From: Kuschelorhynchus macadamiae
Taxonomy: Eukaryota > Arthropoda > Insecta > Coleoptera > Curculionidae
Direction of reading: 5' to 3'
NCBI GenBank assembly: GCA_030620095.1
Contig: JAUTXW010005179.1
Span: 62,001-126,000 of the forward strand
DNA length: 64,000 bases
Under the pieces are notes generated by a model. It searched no databases and was not told the DNA's origin. It saw nothing but the letters and a program-made list of their open reading frames with translations. The translations under genes and the position numbers were made by a program. Below are positions 43,331-54,895 of this stretch, one piece after another (the first letter of the stretch is position 1; every line of letters begins with the position of its first letter).

Positions 43331-43966
43331 TAAAATGTTAAAAGTAGCTTATCGTAAGTGTTTTGGATGTGTTGTTGGCGATCAAGATCGGAACTGGGCT
43401 CTTCACATATGTTGTCAGATCTGGGCAGCAAACAGCATACGAAAGTATGTCACTTTTTCTAAATTCAATAGGCTATGATATGTATAAGTAGCAGATATGT
43501 GGTGACCTAAAAGTCATAGGATTGTTATTAGGGCTTCAGGGTGGATTTACCAGGTATTGCTGTTTTCTTTGGGGCAGTAGAGCAACACAGAGCCATTACC
43601 AAGTAAAATAGTGGCTTCAGAGAGATTAATTTATTCCAGGCCAAGCTAACGTAAAGAATATATTCCTCCGTTGTATATTAAAATGGAATTGATGAAAAAA
43701 ATTTTTTTTCTAATCTAAGTGATGCTAAGCTTAAGGGAGGAATATTTGTTGGAAAATTAAGTGATGTTAAATTAGCTGCGTGGAGGGCATTGCACTCCCA
43801 TTTAATTTTTTTCCCGAAAATTTGGGCGCGGTTAGTGACGAGCAAGGAGAAAAGTTCTACCAAGATATACTAACAATGAAGCAATGCTACCAAGGCAGAT
43901 GTGATTCAGCAATGATGGGGGACTATGAGACAAAGCGCTCAGGAATATAAATGAAAGTCAGCATTT
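43331..43966 (+). pseudogene. uncharacterised Cys-rich insect family, copy 2 (decayed)
   Basis: Plus-strand blocks match the gene at 49541-51274 in order. KVAYRKCFGCVVGDQDRNWA with LHICC (43341-43415) stands for EAYKAYFGMPVGDRDKPWAP and HYTC. VIGLLLGLQGGFTRYCC (about 43517-43567) stands for MVGFLMGLQGDFTKFPC. ENLGAVSDEQGEKFYQDI with TMKQCYQGRCDSAMMGDY (about 43815-43935) stands for ENMGAYSEEQGVRLHQDI and the YQGQYNENMMRDY stretch. The centre is deleted and several stops and shifts are present. Identity to copy 1 is low enough that this is an old, separate copy and not a recent duplicate. I do not know its function. Confidence 0.75.
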
Positions 43967-44574
43967 GCAAAAAAGTTATCTACAAAATACTACCATAAAT
44001 GTATTTTCTTGTATATTTTTGCAAATAAAACTTCTTATGTTTAGAATATCTTGATTTTTTTCTTGGTTTGGAATAAAATAAAAATAACTGATGCATTCTA
44101 TAACTCAAAATCTATACGTGGTGGATAATTTTGGTTGTTGAATTCGTAATCAAGATGCTTTAAAATCCCCCGTACAGCCATTATCACATCAGTCGCAATT
44201 TTTTTTTCGTGTTTGTTGACTAGTGTAATTCAATTGATTGGTGTGGATATGGGAGATAATACGTGGAATAGTGAAAAATTGTGTCTTTGAGGCGTTGAAC
44301 TGAATAGAATGATTTCAATATGGGGGGGGGGTTCTAAATGGTCAAACCTTAGGTAAATTAGTAAGAAGCATACCTATACCAACATATTTTCAAAGTTTCG
44401 GGGGGTCCTGACCCCAGGATCCTCCCCACCTGGCTATATGCCTGGAAGTGAATCGTTTTCATTCCAAACGGTTATTAAAATATGTAAGGCCTTGCAGCCT
44501 GTGATGAATTTTAGCTAACGATTGCTTAAAAAGTTTTCACTTCTCTTGGCTTCAAATTTTCGTGAAAAATTAAG
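43967..44574. other. unassigned spacer
   Basis: No gene was recognised. It contains a G-run at 44323-44331 and the palindrome-like ggggtcctgaccccaggatc at 44402. Confidence 0.45.
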
Positions 44575-44790
44575 GGTCATATGGGGACGACTTGGTAACA
44601 TTTTGATAAAAATCCAATATGACGGAGTAAAATCTTAAAAGACTCTTGGTAAAAAACCAGTTTACTTCAAATTTTGAACAAACATTAAGTATTACGTAAG
44701 AATAAAATAATAAAATGTTGGTATGAAGTCAAGATGGCGAAACAAAATGGCGGCGCCAAAAATATTTAAAAAATCAGCCTGAAAAAGTTA
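44575..44790 (-). repeat. GCCGCC-repeat family, minus-strand fragment
   Basis: On the minus strand it gives gccgccattttgtttcgcca (about 44754-44735), tcttgacttcatacca, accaagtcgtccccatatga and cccttaatttttcacg. These are the family's blocks as in 40953-41030. Confidence 0.75.
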
Positions 44791-45616
44791 TGGTCCGAAA
44801 CGGAATTAGAACACACATATTTTTGCAATACAACTGGCGCACCCGACCAATGAGCCACCAGGCTTCACAACGAAAATTTAACGATCCTGATTTCGGGGGA
44901 GTGCCCCGAATGGCGCTACAGAAGTCGGGCAGACAAATATCCGAATATCGGAATTTCTCTAGGCGCTAACCTGGAAAATCTATCAGAATATCTTAATTAA
45001 TCATGCATCAGCTTATGAGACGCACATCGATGAATACAAACTCTTCGCGGGCGTCAGGACTGTTACCCAATATATCAAATTTTGTTACAGGGTAAACATC
45101 AATTATTTACGTTTATTTCTGTATGGCTCTGTATCGGCATGCAAAAGCTGTTCTCTCATTATTGTTCGATATGAAATCTTCATCGTCGCAGATAACAGGA
45201 ACTTTCCTTTCCACACTGCACTACATTTAAGACCTTCCGTTTTATCTTAAGGCAAACAAAAGAAAATAATGGGACTAATTTAAATAACAAATAGCCATTT
45301 TTGTAAGTAAATCACATAATATGAAAGATATAAGTGTTTAATTAGGTTATCTACTTTTTATTTTTGAATGGCAATCCTTAAGAGTTCATGCTGGGACTCG
45401 GTGGTTGAACCTATTATTTCCGTTTTATCTGTGTTTTCTAAAGTTTGATAGTTTTAAATATATTTCCTACTATATTGAGGTAAGTTAGCTATAATATTAT
45501 TAATTGTTTATTATTCTGTTTTCTGGTACAATTCAAAAAGTTGCAAAATAGGTTGATATAATAACATCATTTAATACCTTACAATACAATATAATACACA
45601 AAGAAAGAACATTACA

Positions 45617-45617
<1 letters not shown>
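44791..45617. other. unassigned spacer
   Basis: No gene was recognised. 44820-45070 is less AT-rich than its surroundings and carries ctggcgcacccgaccaatga and gggagtgccccgaatggcgc. It could be a decayed short retroelement, but I see no RNA polymerase III promoter pair to support that. Confidence 0.4.
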
Positions 45618-45659
<42 letters not shown>

Positions 45660-45669
45660 CATATATGTA

Positions 45670-45726
<57 letters not shown>
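45618..45726. repeat. (TA)n tracts left of the long-inverted-repeat mariner
   Basis: Two nearly pure TA runs (45618-45654 and 45675-45726) are separated by ttatacatatatgtatgtac. They abut the left terminus of the element at 45729. Confidence 0.95.
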
Positions 45727-45728
<2 letters not shown>

Positions 45729-45730
<2 letters not shown>

Positions 45731-48656
45731 CACGAAATTACTAACAAGGCTGTAACTTTTTTAAGGTAAGTACTATTAACATGAAATTTTATAGTGAAAT
45801 ACTTATGAGGAAGATTTTCGCTGTATAAACAATCAACTGTCGTTTCCGGTTTAACCGGAAATTATATCAACTTTGATATTTTAAATGGAACACCCTGTAT
45901 ATTGATTTATTTTTAAATTCTACCCTAAATTCTAAACACAAAACATATTTTCGAGAAGATGGCGAATGAAACTTTAAAAATTTCAATGAATTATTCCGTT
46001 TTTTGGAAAAACAAATGAAGATAGTTCCAATTTAATATTGTAAATAGTGTTTGTTATGCAACTCATTGCATCTAATGTGACAATTAGGATACTTCCGGTT
46101 TACCTGGAAACGTAGTGAAAAATCACTTTCAAACGATATTTTCTCGTTTTATTTTAATGGGACGACCTATAAAACCTACTCAACATCTAAATCTTCAAAC
46201 ACTTTTAAATACTTTTTGTATAATACCCTACACCTATATAAAGTACTTAAGTAAGATATTTTCAATTGCACATTACCTCTTTAACGCGTAGGCTTGCAAA
46301 TGACAAATATTAAATTTTGTGATCCAAGATGGCTGTGAAATAAAGAAACACCACAGCTGACATTCTTTTACTCACCTTATAATTTTTAAAGTAGGTACTT
46401 TAGTTCAGAATTATTGTTTTGTTCAATGTACGAATAAAAAAAACGAATTTGCAAACTTACTGCTCAAAACTGTTTATGCAAATGGTGTATTTAACGTTTT
46501 GCCATCATCAAATATAGGTACTAAGGTACTAAGGAAGGTTTTTGAATTTCACATGATACTAAATTGAGTTCTTAACGTATAAAACAGGAATAAAATGCCT
46601 GTGATATGTTATCTGTAAGGCTAAGCATATTTTATACTTGGCAACAATGTAAATTGAGTAAAAACGAAAAATTAGTTATTTATAAATAAAAATATAAATA
46701 AACTTATTTACAAAAAGTTATTTCAAAATGACTGTTTCTTGATGTTTTCACACGCTGTATAACTAATCATTGTTTATTATTTACTATAAGAACAGTCTAC
46801 TTAAATAGGTATTTATTAAGGACACTAATTTAAATAATATTCAAACATCCTCTTAATTCAAGGAAAAACACGAAATAGAACTAAAGCTACATGAGTAATA
46901 AAAAACCCACAAAAAAGATCATCTATAGAGAAGGCCTTCAAAATGTTGCCCATTAACTTCATGGCACATACGAATTCTGTTATGAAACTCTTGTAAAATG
47001 TTTTCAATCTGCCTTGGAGTTTTTTCTTCTATCGCCCTTGTAGTTCGAATAATAAGGTCCGCTTTTGTCTACTGTAGCCCAAATATGAGAAATCTAACGG
47101 GGTGAGATCAGGTGATCTCGCCGGCCACCTATTTGCACCTCATTTGTACCTATCCAATTGTCGAATTTTTCTCTTAGATAGTTCATAGTCTTTACTCTGG
47201 AATTGTGTGCAGGTGTCCCATCTTGCTGAAAATATACTTGATTGTAATAAATAATGTGTAAATTGTCCATAAAATCCTCTATTGTATTTTGGAGAAATTG
47301 CAAATAATGTTCTGCATCCAGGGGCTAAAAAAATGGGACCTATTTTTCGAGTTCTTAGTACTCCAAACCAGACGTTAACACCAAATCTTTTTTGGAATGC
47401 CCCTTCCCTTAGCAAGTGCGGATTTTCGGTAGCCCAGTAGCTAGTGCTATTGCGGTTAAACATTCCCATATTGGTAAATCGGGATTCATCTGAAAAAAGA
47501 ATTACTGTCGGAAATTGGGCTGTCTTTGTTGCATATCAAAATACCAGTTGGAAAATTCCAGTCTTCTCTGATAATCCGCTTCATATAAGTGGTTATGGAT
47601 TTGGTATTTGAATGATTTAAAGCTATGCTTACATACATTTACATGCATGTAAAATTTTTCGTGCACTTTCGCGGCCAATTCGAATTTCACTGCTTATTTG
47701 TCGTATTGATATAGAAGGACCGATTGCTATATAAGCCAGTATATTAATTTCAGCCTCTTCACTAACTATGAAATTCTCGCCTGGCGGATTCCCTTCCGAT
47801 TTTAAATACTTTTTCAACCAAGAAAAGTATGACTCTGATGGATATCGGCGTTTCGGAAATCGCTGTACGTATAATGCTCTAGCTTCCATGCGATTTTTTC
47901 TAGTTTCTCCGTATATCATTATCATAAAATACATTTTCAATAATTAAAATTTAGAAGAAAAACTCTCAAAGCGAACCATCTGCATATTATAAGAACGATG
48001 GCCATATACTTATATACTGTTTCAAAGCCGCCTTAGATCAGAAATTTAATATTTGTCATTTATCAGCCAAATTTTAAAAAGGTAATTGCACAGTTCAATT
48101 GGAAATATCTCGAAAAGTACTTCATATAGGTACAGGGTATGATACACAAAAGTAGTTAAAATTGTTTGAAGATTTAGATGTTGAGTAGGTTTATAGGTCT
48201 TCCCATTAAAATAAAACGAGAAAATATCGTTTGAAAGTGATTTTTCACTTCGATTCCGGGTTAACCGGAAGTATCCTAATTGTCACATTAGATGCATAAC
48301 AAACACTATTTACAGTATTAAATTGGAACTATCTTCATTTGTTTTTCCAAAAAACGGCATTATTCATTGAAATTTTTAAAGTTTCATTCGCCATTTTCTC
48401 GAAAACTATCAGGAATTGACATAGGGTATGAAACATGTTTTATGTTTAGAATTTAGTGAAATATTAAAAAATAAATCAATATACAGGGTGTTCCATTTAA
48501 AATATTAAAGTTGATAGCATTTCCGGTTAAACCGGAATCGGCAGTTGGTTGTTTATACAGCGAAAATTCCTCATAAGTAACCATATATCACCGTAAAATT
48601 TCATGTTAATAGTACTTATCTTAAAAAAGTTACAGCCTTGTTAGTAATTTCGTGGT
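45729..48656 (-). mobile_element. mariner-like transposon with 600-bp inverted repeats
   Basis: The left terminus ACCACGAAATTACTAACAAG at 45729 and its inverse ending at 48656 bound arms of about 600 bp (to about 46345 and from about 48020). They contain four degenerate gttaaaccggaa/ttaaccgg motifs per pair. The arms match with scattered differences. A minus-strand transposase gene lies between them. (TA)n tracts touch both outer ends, consistent with insertion at TA. 46346-47040 is AT-rich non-coding DNA of the element. Confidence 0.85.
47040..47940 (-). pseudogene. mariner-like transposase (DUF4817-type)
   Basis: The N-terminal head is at 47940-47780: MIYGETRKNRMEARALYVQR then FPKRRYPSESYFSWLKKYL. 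The linker reads VSEEAEINILAYIAIG then GRESARKILHACK (47770-47640). The catalytic part is ATENPHLLREGAFQKRFGVN then VWFGVL (47430-47355), YFQQDGTPAHNSRVKTMNYL (47240-47180) with the catalytic Asp kept, and WPARSPDLTPLDF (about 47128-47090) in a shifted frame. Three frame breaks lie near 47630, 47310 and 47135. The family cuts at TA sites. It is related to the gene at 11651-15480 but keeps QQDG where that one has QQYG. Confidence 0.85.
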
Positions 48657-48661
48657 CCCCC

Positions 48662-48663
<2 letters not shown>

Positions 48664-48731
<68 letters not shown>
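48664..48731. repeat. (TA)n tract right of the long-inverted-repeat mariner
   Basis: This is a pure TA run of about 68 bp between the mariner terminus (48656, then cccccgg) and retrotransposon RT-F. Confidence 0.95.
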
Positions 48732-48732
<1 letters not shown>

Positions 48733-49530
48733 CCTCAGGTATTCCACAGGGCAGCCACATGCCCTGTGGAATACCTCGCTTCTTTATTATCTATATAAAT
48801 GACACAAAACACTCTTTTTCTTATTCGAATTTTCTGCTTTATGCTGATAATTTTTTATAGTTATATTATTGAGGCCAAGAGTGATTGCCTACTGTTACGA
48901 AATGATGTAAATGCTTTAGTACAATATTGTGGTAATAATAGCCTGTTCTCAAATTTGGACAAATGTGTGCCAATATCATTTACCAGAAACAAAAATATCT
49001 TTAAATTTAATTACATCATTCAAGAAAGTCAAATAAAATCAGTTCAGGAAGTTCGAGATCTTGGACTCTAAAATGTTATTTAGATCTCACGTGGAATTCA
49101 TTGTACATAATTGTAATCGGCTTTTAGGATTTATAATTAGAAATAGTGATATAATTTTACTAACCCAGTAGCAATACTAAACTTGTTAAATGTTTGAGAT
49201 TTTCATCACGTAAGACCGACGTAGCCATTGTAAATAGCAATTACAATCCAGTTCGTAAACAAATTTCTATTTTAACTTTACATGATAGAAGAAAGGTTTT
49301 TGACCTCTTAATACTTAATATATAAAATTATTAATGGGCACATTGATTCTCCCGTTTTTGCTTCAAAAATAATACTAATAACAAAATGTTACATATTTTT
49401 TGTTCCTGGTAAACCAATGTTTTATCCGGATTATTTATGCCCAAACCCCCATGAAAACTGTATTTTTTTATTCATAACATTACTTTTGTGGACATGACAT
49501 TGACATTTTAAAACTCAAGTAGTGTAGTCA
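48732..49530 (+). pseudogene. Jockey-like retrotransposon RT-F fragment
   Basis: This plus-strand RT starts directly at the TA tract with TSGIPQGSHM. It then has IIYINDTKHSFSYSNFLLYA (about 48785-48845) and the catalytic box LLYADN, where the last Asp is Asn. NALVQYCGNNSLFSNLDKCV then PISFTRNKNIFKFNYIIQES (48909-49025) follow, and the C-terminus is HIDSPVFASKI near 49337-49370. It is the same subfamily as RT-G (51680-55689) on the other strand. The PQG region carries an inserted inverted copy of itself, forming a hairpin at 48737-48776. Confidence 0.8.
48737..48776. repeat. 16-bp perfect hairpin in the RT-F PQG region
   Basis: AGGTATTCCACAGGGC (48737-48752) is followed by the 8-base loop agccacat and its exact complement GCCCTGTGGAATACCT (48761-48776). 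The left arm codes for GIPQG. The right arm replaces residues expected after PQGS in this RT. Confidence 0.95.
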
Positions 49531-49540
49531 GTCAAAACGA

Positions 49541-51274
49541 TTAAAAATGAATAGATTTTCTAGATTTTCGACTATATTGTAAATCACTTTCACGTATGAG
49601 CCCCCAAACATAGTCTCTCATCATATTTTCGTTATATTGTCCTTGGTAGCGACGCTTGAAGTCTAGTATATCCTGGTGCAAGCGCACGCCTTGCTCCTCA
49701 GAGTACGCCCCCATATTCTCCTTGAATTTATCAAGGTGACTATCAAGTATATGAACCTTAAGGGACATCCTATATACCATGACACTATAGGACTTTACGG
49801 GATTTTCAACCAGCTGTACATAGTTTTCGTCTTTGTGATTACCCAAGAAACCTCTTACCACGGGTAAAAAGTTGGTCCAAGCCAATTTTTCGGTTGAATT
49901 AAGCATTTTGGGAAATTTCTGACACTTCATGATTTTTTTTATTTGCGGGCCGACAAAAACTCCAGCTTTAACCTTTGCCTTAGACAGCTTTGGAAAAAAT
50001 CCTTGTAAGTACTTAAATGCTGATAATTCTGTGTCTAAGGCTTTGACAAATTGCTTCACAAGACCCAATTTGATGTGCAGTGGTGGCATTAACACTTTTC
50101 TGGGGTCCACCAATGGTTTCCACTTGACATTATGTTTCCCCATAGAGAACTTCGTCCGTTGGGTCCAATCTTTTTTGATGAGCTTTTTTAATGAGCTTTA
50201 GTATCCCTGCTGTTCCAGAGACATAGGTAACATGGAAACTTGGTAAAGTCTCCTTGGAGACCCATTAAAAATCCCACCATTTTAATGTCTCCAATAACAT
50301 CCCAAGCATATTCTTCATAATTTAAGACTTCTAGCAAAATCTTGACGCTGGTATAATCCCCTTTAAGGTGAACGGAATGTGCCAGTGGAAGAGATGGATA
50401 CTTGTTGCCATTATGTAGTAACACAGCTTTGAGACTTCGCGACGAGCTATCGATAAAGAGGCGCCACTCGTTCGGATTGCAGGGAATTCCAATTTCCTCG
50501 AACAGACTGGTCACATTATGACAAAAACAAAGCTTTTCTTCACATGTACACGACCTGCACACTTTCATCTAATAAGTTCCATTGTTTTAGCCTTGATGTT
50601 AAAAGCTCGCCATTAGATCTGGTAAGACAAGGTCTCTTATTAGATCGTTCAGGTCTTCTTGATTGGGATAGTATAGCTTTCTTTCCTGGGAATCAGCTTC
50701 TAACTTGTACTCTAGATCTTTAACTTTGTCGTCTTCGGATTGGCTACTTTCTTCTGAAGAGAATAGCATTCTCGGGGGAGGTTTGGGTACAGGGAGCTCA
50801 GGAGAATGAGGTACTGGTGCTGTAGTCGATGGAATATCTGGATATATAATAGCGGGTACGTTTTTACCAGTTCGGCGTTTGGAAGGATCTACCATGCTAA
50901 AATAACAGTTGAGTAAGTGATCAGTGGGTTCCCGTCAAATCCTTGGAATAGCAAATTTTAAGGCTCTCTTTTCTCCTCTAAACCACCTTGCAAAAAAATC
51001 AAAGTTGTAAATCTAGTTTCACTGAAAAAGATTTTTACAATGACATATTACCTTCCAAAATTTTTTTGCAATTCTTGCAAGTGTAATGAGGTGCCCACGG
51101 TTTGTCCCGATCCCCAACAGGCATGCCGAAGTACGCTTTGTAAGCCTCACACATTTTCACTGATGCATTCAGAGAGTACTTTCTTCCTCTCGTCTTGATA
51201 AATTCACCACAAACATAACAAAACGCGTCTACCGGACGCTTGCAAAGTCTTGACCACATATTTTTATTGTGCAC
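49541..51274 (-). pseudogene. uncharacterised Cys-rich insect protein family, copy 1
   Basis: I know this as a repeated uncharacterised insect family, not a named gene. Exon 1 (51274-51052) starts MHNKNMWSRLCKRPVDAFCY and has CYVCGEF and CKNCKK, two CxxC pairs suggesting a zinc site. A likely intron of about 64 bp (GT at 51051, AG at 50987) leads to WFRGEKRALKFAIPRI, but the joint is one base out of frame. A TGA at about 50936 replaces the expected Trp. A Pro/Ser/Glu-rich linker follows (50895-50600). The core has EWRLFIDSSSRSLKAVLLHN (about 50474-50415), VIGDIKMVGFLMGLQG then CYLCLW (50290-50215), and ENMGAYSEEQGVRLHQDILD (about 49720-49660). Frameshifts lie near 50600, 50530 and 50180. Asp-Asp-CxxC-Glu order resembles DDE/RNase H transposases, which is inference only. 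Confidence 0.75.
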
Positions 51275-51679
51275 GCACGTGTATTGACTTTAGTAACTGA
51301 AAATAAACAAGAGCTAAGTTGCAGTGAAATGACAGGCCACTGACTTGAAACTATTAAGTGGTTGATATTAGTAGTAGTGCGTTCCGAAAGTTATCCGAAG
51401 TTACAGTACGTTCATATTTTCAGCTTGGAATGAAGTAAAGGGAAAAGGCGTAAATTCACTGATTTTGAAACAGGCCAAATTTTGTAAACTCGATGTTCTG
51501 ATCTCAAAATCAAAGTTTCTGTGGAAAACTAAATTTTTATATTTGTGAGTCAAAATAAATCGGGAAACACATGTTGAACCCAGGAACAACATTTTTGAAA
51601 AAATATGTTACATAGTAAATTTATAAAATAGCAGCTCGTGACTTAAAAACTCAAAGTACTTTTCACATTCAATTTAGGA
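51275..51679. other. unassigned spacer upstream of the Cys-rich gene
   Basis: A minus-strand open frame at 51401-51592 shows no motif I recognise. It might be upstream element DNA of the Cys-rich family or the 3' end of RT-G. Confidence 0.4.
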
Positions 51680-52290
51680 ACTCAAACTTCAAGTTAAAAT
51701 AGAAATTTGTTTGCGAATTGGACTGTAATTGCTATTTACAATGGCTCGTCGGTCTTACGTCAAGCCTTTGTATACTGCATATAAAGGGTTCCAAACAGCT
51801 GACGCAAAGATCAAGCGGCTAAAAATTAAGGCATAATACAAGTTTAGTATTGCTACTGGGTTAATAAAATTATATCACTATTTCGATTTATAAATCCTAA
51901 AAGCCGATTACAATTGTTTACAACGAATTTTACGTGAGATCTGAGAGTCCATGATAACTCCAATTTCCTGAACTCATTTTATTTGACTTTCTTGAATGAT
52001 GTAATTAGGTTGAAAGATATTTTTGTTTCTGGTGAATGATATTGACAAACATTTGTCCAAATTTGGGAACAGGCTATTATTACCACAATATTGTAGTAAA
52101 GCATTTAGATCATTTTGTAACAATAGGCAATCACTCTTGGCCTCAATAACTCTAAAAAAATCATCAGCATTAAGCAAGAAATTCGAATAAGAAAAAGAGT
52201 GTTTTATCTCATTTATATAGTCAATAAAAAACATAGAAACAAGGTGGGCTGCCCTGTGGAATACCTGAGGTTACAGAAATGGTTGGGATA
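51680..52290 (-). pseudogene. Jockey-like retrotransposon RT-G, downstream half
   Basis: The minus-strand reading gives VTSGIPQGSP (52275-52245), IDYINEIKHSFSYSNFLLNA with ADDFF (about 52225-52160), LLQYCGNNSLFPNLDKCL and SISFTRNKNIFQPNYIIQES (52105-51980). Near 51780 it has SAVWNPLYAVYKG. It is the inverted relative of RT-F. The upstream half lies at 55171-55689, beyond Sailor copy 3. The catalytic box is LLNADD, with Tyr replaced by Asn. Confidence 0.82.
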
Positions 52291-52606
52291 AAGTGCGGGA
52301 TACGAAAGAAAGCGGAAAAGTAATATACGTTGTTGTATACGCAAATAAATTTTATGTTATTTTATTTGTTGTAATAGTTTGCCGCTTCACCTATAAAGTG
52401 CGCCAGCTAAGCGGCAAGGAAAATTAATCGAGGATTTAGTAAGTTTCGCACTGGTCCACTTGTAATTCGGATGTGCCTATAGTCTCCATGCACTTGCCGC
52501 TAGAAGGTTCTAGCTATTTCCAGTGGCGCCTATACATTTCGAGCATTTGTTTTCATTTCTATATAAATGCGTTGCGTTGAATTTGAATTATTATTTCGAA
52601 GTAACG

Positions 52607-53960
52607 ATGGCGGGCAAAAGAGGAAAAACAATTCGAAGCGGTGCACGTGAAGTTATTGCGAGCGTTATAGAGGCCTGTACTAGAGAAGCTGAAAATAATA
52701 GTTTGACTATTCCAATTCAAAATCGAACAGAACACGCTGCATTTTACACTGGTGTTTCGGAAAGTAGTGTGAGAAAAATTCAAAGATAACATAATGATAG
52801 CTCATGTTCTACTTCACCTTTAAAATCTCCTGGCAAAAAAGACCCCGATTATCATACAAAGATAAAATTGACGATGGTGATTTTCAAGTAATTCAACGAA
52901 CAATAGAGGATTTTTATATAAACTTAAAGAAGGTTCCGACCTGCAAACCCCTACTTCGTGCTGTAAAGAACAAAATAGATTTTCCATACGGGTATTAAAC
53001 CTTATATCGGCTTTTACAATCAAATGGTTTTGTTTGACGCAAGTGCCAAAATAAACTCATTGAGAGACCAAATATTTTTCACTGGCGGGTGAAATATCTA
53101 TCAACTGTAAGGCAATATAGGCAACCTGGGTAGGTAATGATATGACAGTGAACAAATCCTGGTAAAGTGAAAGTGTTACAGGTGTTGTTCAGGGAATCCG
53201 TTCTAGTAGTCGCTTTATTATAGCTCATGCTGGTTCAGAAGCCGGATTTGTTCCAGGTGCTGCTTTAGTTTTTCGCTCGGGACTAACGACTGGAGACTAT
53301 CATGGACAGATGAATAGAGATAATTTTGAAAAGTGGTTGCTCGAGAAGCTTCTACCTAACATTCCTCCCAAATTAGTCATGGTAATGGATAATGCGTCTT
53401 ATCATTCTCACATAGAAGATAAAGTGCCAACTAAATACTCTACAAAAGCTCATATGATATCGTGGCTTAGATCGAACAATCTTGTATGTGATCCAACATG
53501 GAGAAAATATCAATTATATGAAGTAATATCAGCCAACAAGCCTAGAGAAAAAAAGTATGAAATTGACGGTCTTTTACGTAACCTCGGTCATACACCTTTA
53601 AGGCTGCCTCCATACATGTGCGACCTCAACCCTATTGAACTTGCATGGGCAGGAGTAAAAAAATATATTCGAGAGCGCAACACCGGTGACCTTTCAATTA
53701 GAGATTTAAATAAAATAACATTAGAAACGATTGACTCAATATCGGCTGAAAATTGGAAATCGTATGTTAAACATGTTCTTTCTATTGAAGATAAATACTG
53801 GGAAGTAGATGGCAAATTGGAAGCGGTTATTGATGATTTAGTTATCACACTGGGATCTTCAAGTAGTAACGACGAAACCTCATCATTTTCAGAGGAAGAC
53901 AACGACTTAGAAGGAATCGAACCATTAGAATCACAGCCGTCAATCTCAAAAATGGCTTAG
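52607..53960 (+). pseudogene. DD82E transposase (Sailor copy 3)
   Basis: The start ATG at 52607 (MAGKRGKTIRSGAREVIASV) is the ancestral one, judged by copy 1. The N-terminal HTH-like part runs to GVSESSVRKIQR, where a TAA stops it (52787-52789). A deletion of about 30 bp near 53124 removes the codons for the first catalytic Asp (YLDE). The second half (53310-53960) is open and has MVMDNASYHSHIEDKVPTKY, LNPIELAWAGVKKYI and the acidic tail EEDNDLEGIEPLESQPS. The Asp-to-Glu spacing is 82 residues, as in copies 1 and 2. Confidence 0.87.
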
Positions 53961-54136
53961 TTTTTTTTAATATATTTTGTAAAATTGTTCATAAAGTAGC
54001 TGTCAATAAACTGCTTCAAAATAATTAATTTTTTGTTCAACACCGGGTGTCAAAAAATATCTAATATTGCAATTAATATTTGAAAAACTACATAATTCAT
54101 ATTTTTCCAAAATTAACACATCAATGTAGTTACAGT

Positions 54137-54895
54137 AGGGGAGCCAGCACTGATTCCAGTGAACAAGATTTATCAAAATTTTAATTTATGCAGTTCGACT
54201 TTGGCCTATTCGGGTGTGCCAAATGTGACCGTTTGTCTCCGTCTGTCATATTACTTTGTACAGGGGGCGTCATTGTGAAGTACTATACAGGGCGTTTCCT
54301 AATTGCGTGCTAATGTTAAAGGGGGGTGATTCTTGGACCTTTTTAAGAAAAAAAGTTTAATATGAACCTAAAAGTCTTAACTTTGGAGATACCGGGTTTT
54401 AAAAAAACATTTTTTAAATTCTAATTCTGATGCTATTATAGATAAATAAGTGTGTGAAATTTGATACACGTCTTTTATGCATAAAAGGGCAGTTTATATT
54501 AACAATCAATTTTTGAAATTTCTGTGTGCGTGCATATGTAATTAACCTGGGTAAATCCGTATGCTTTTTAATGCACAGAATACGTGTATCAAATTTCATG
54601 CAGTTATCTACAATAACATCAGAATTGGGATGAAAAAAAATGTTTTCTTTTTAAACGTTACCATCCTGTATCTCAAAAGTTAAGACTTTTAGGCCATAAA
54701 AACACCCCCTTTAACATCGGCACGCAATTAGGAAACGCCTTGTATAGTACTTTACAATGACGGCCCCTGTATAAAGTAATATGACAAACGGAGACAGACG
54801 GCCACTTTTGGCACACCCGACTAGCCCAAAGTCGAACTGCATAAATTAAAATTTTGATAAATCTCGTTCCCTGGATCTGATGCTGGCTGCACTTG
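54137..54895. repeat. foldback element in Sailor copy 3
   Basis: It has the same inverted arms as 14226-14962: left arm from ggggagccagcactgattcc (about 54138), right arm ending at the complement near 54893. The inner pair cagggcgtttcctaattgcg (54289) and cgcaattaggaaacgcct (54722) is well kept. Confidence 0.8.

Noticed and set aside
44820..45080. Possible tRNA-derived short retroelement
   Set aside because: Base composition differs from the surroundings, but no box A/box B pair or tRNA cloverleaf could be found by eye.
45533..45733. Open frame of Tyr-Ile repeats
   Set aside because: It is only the translation of the (TA)n tract.
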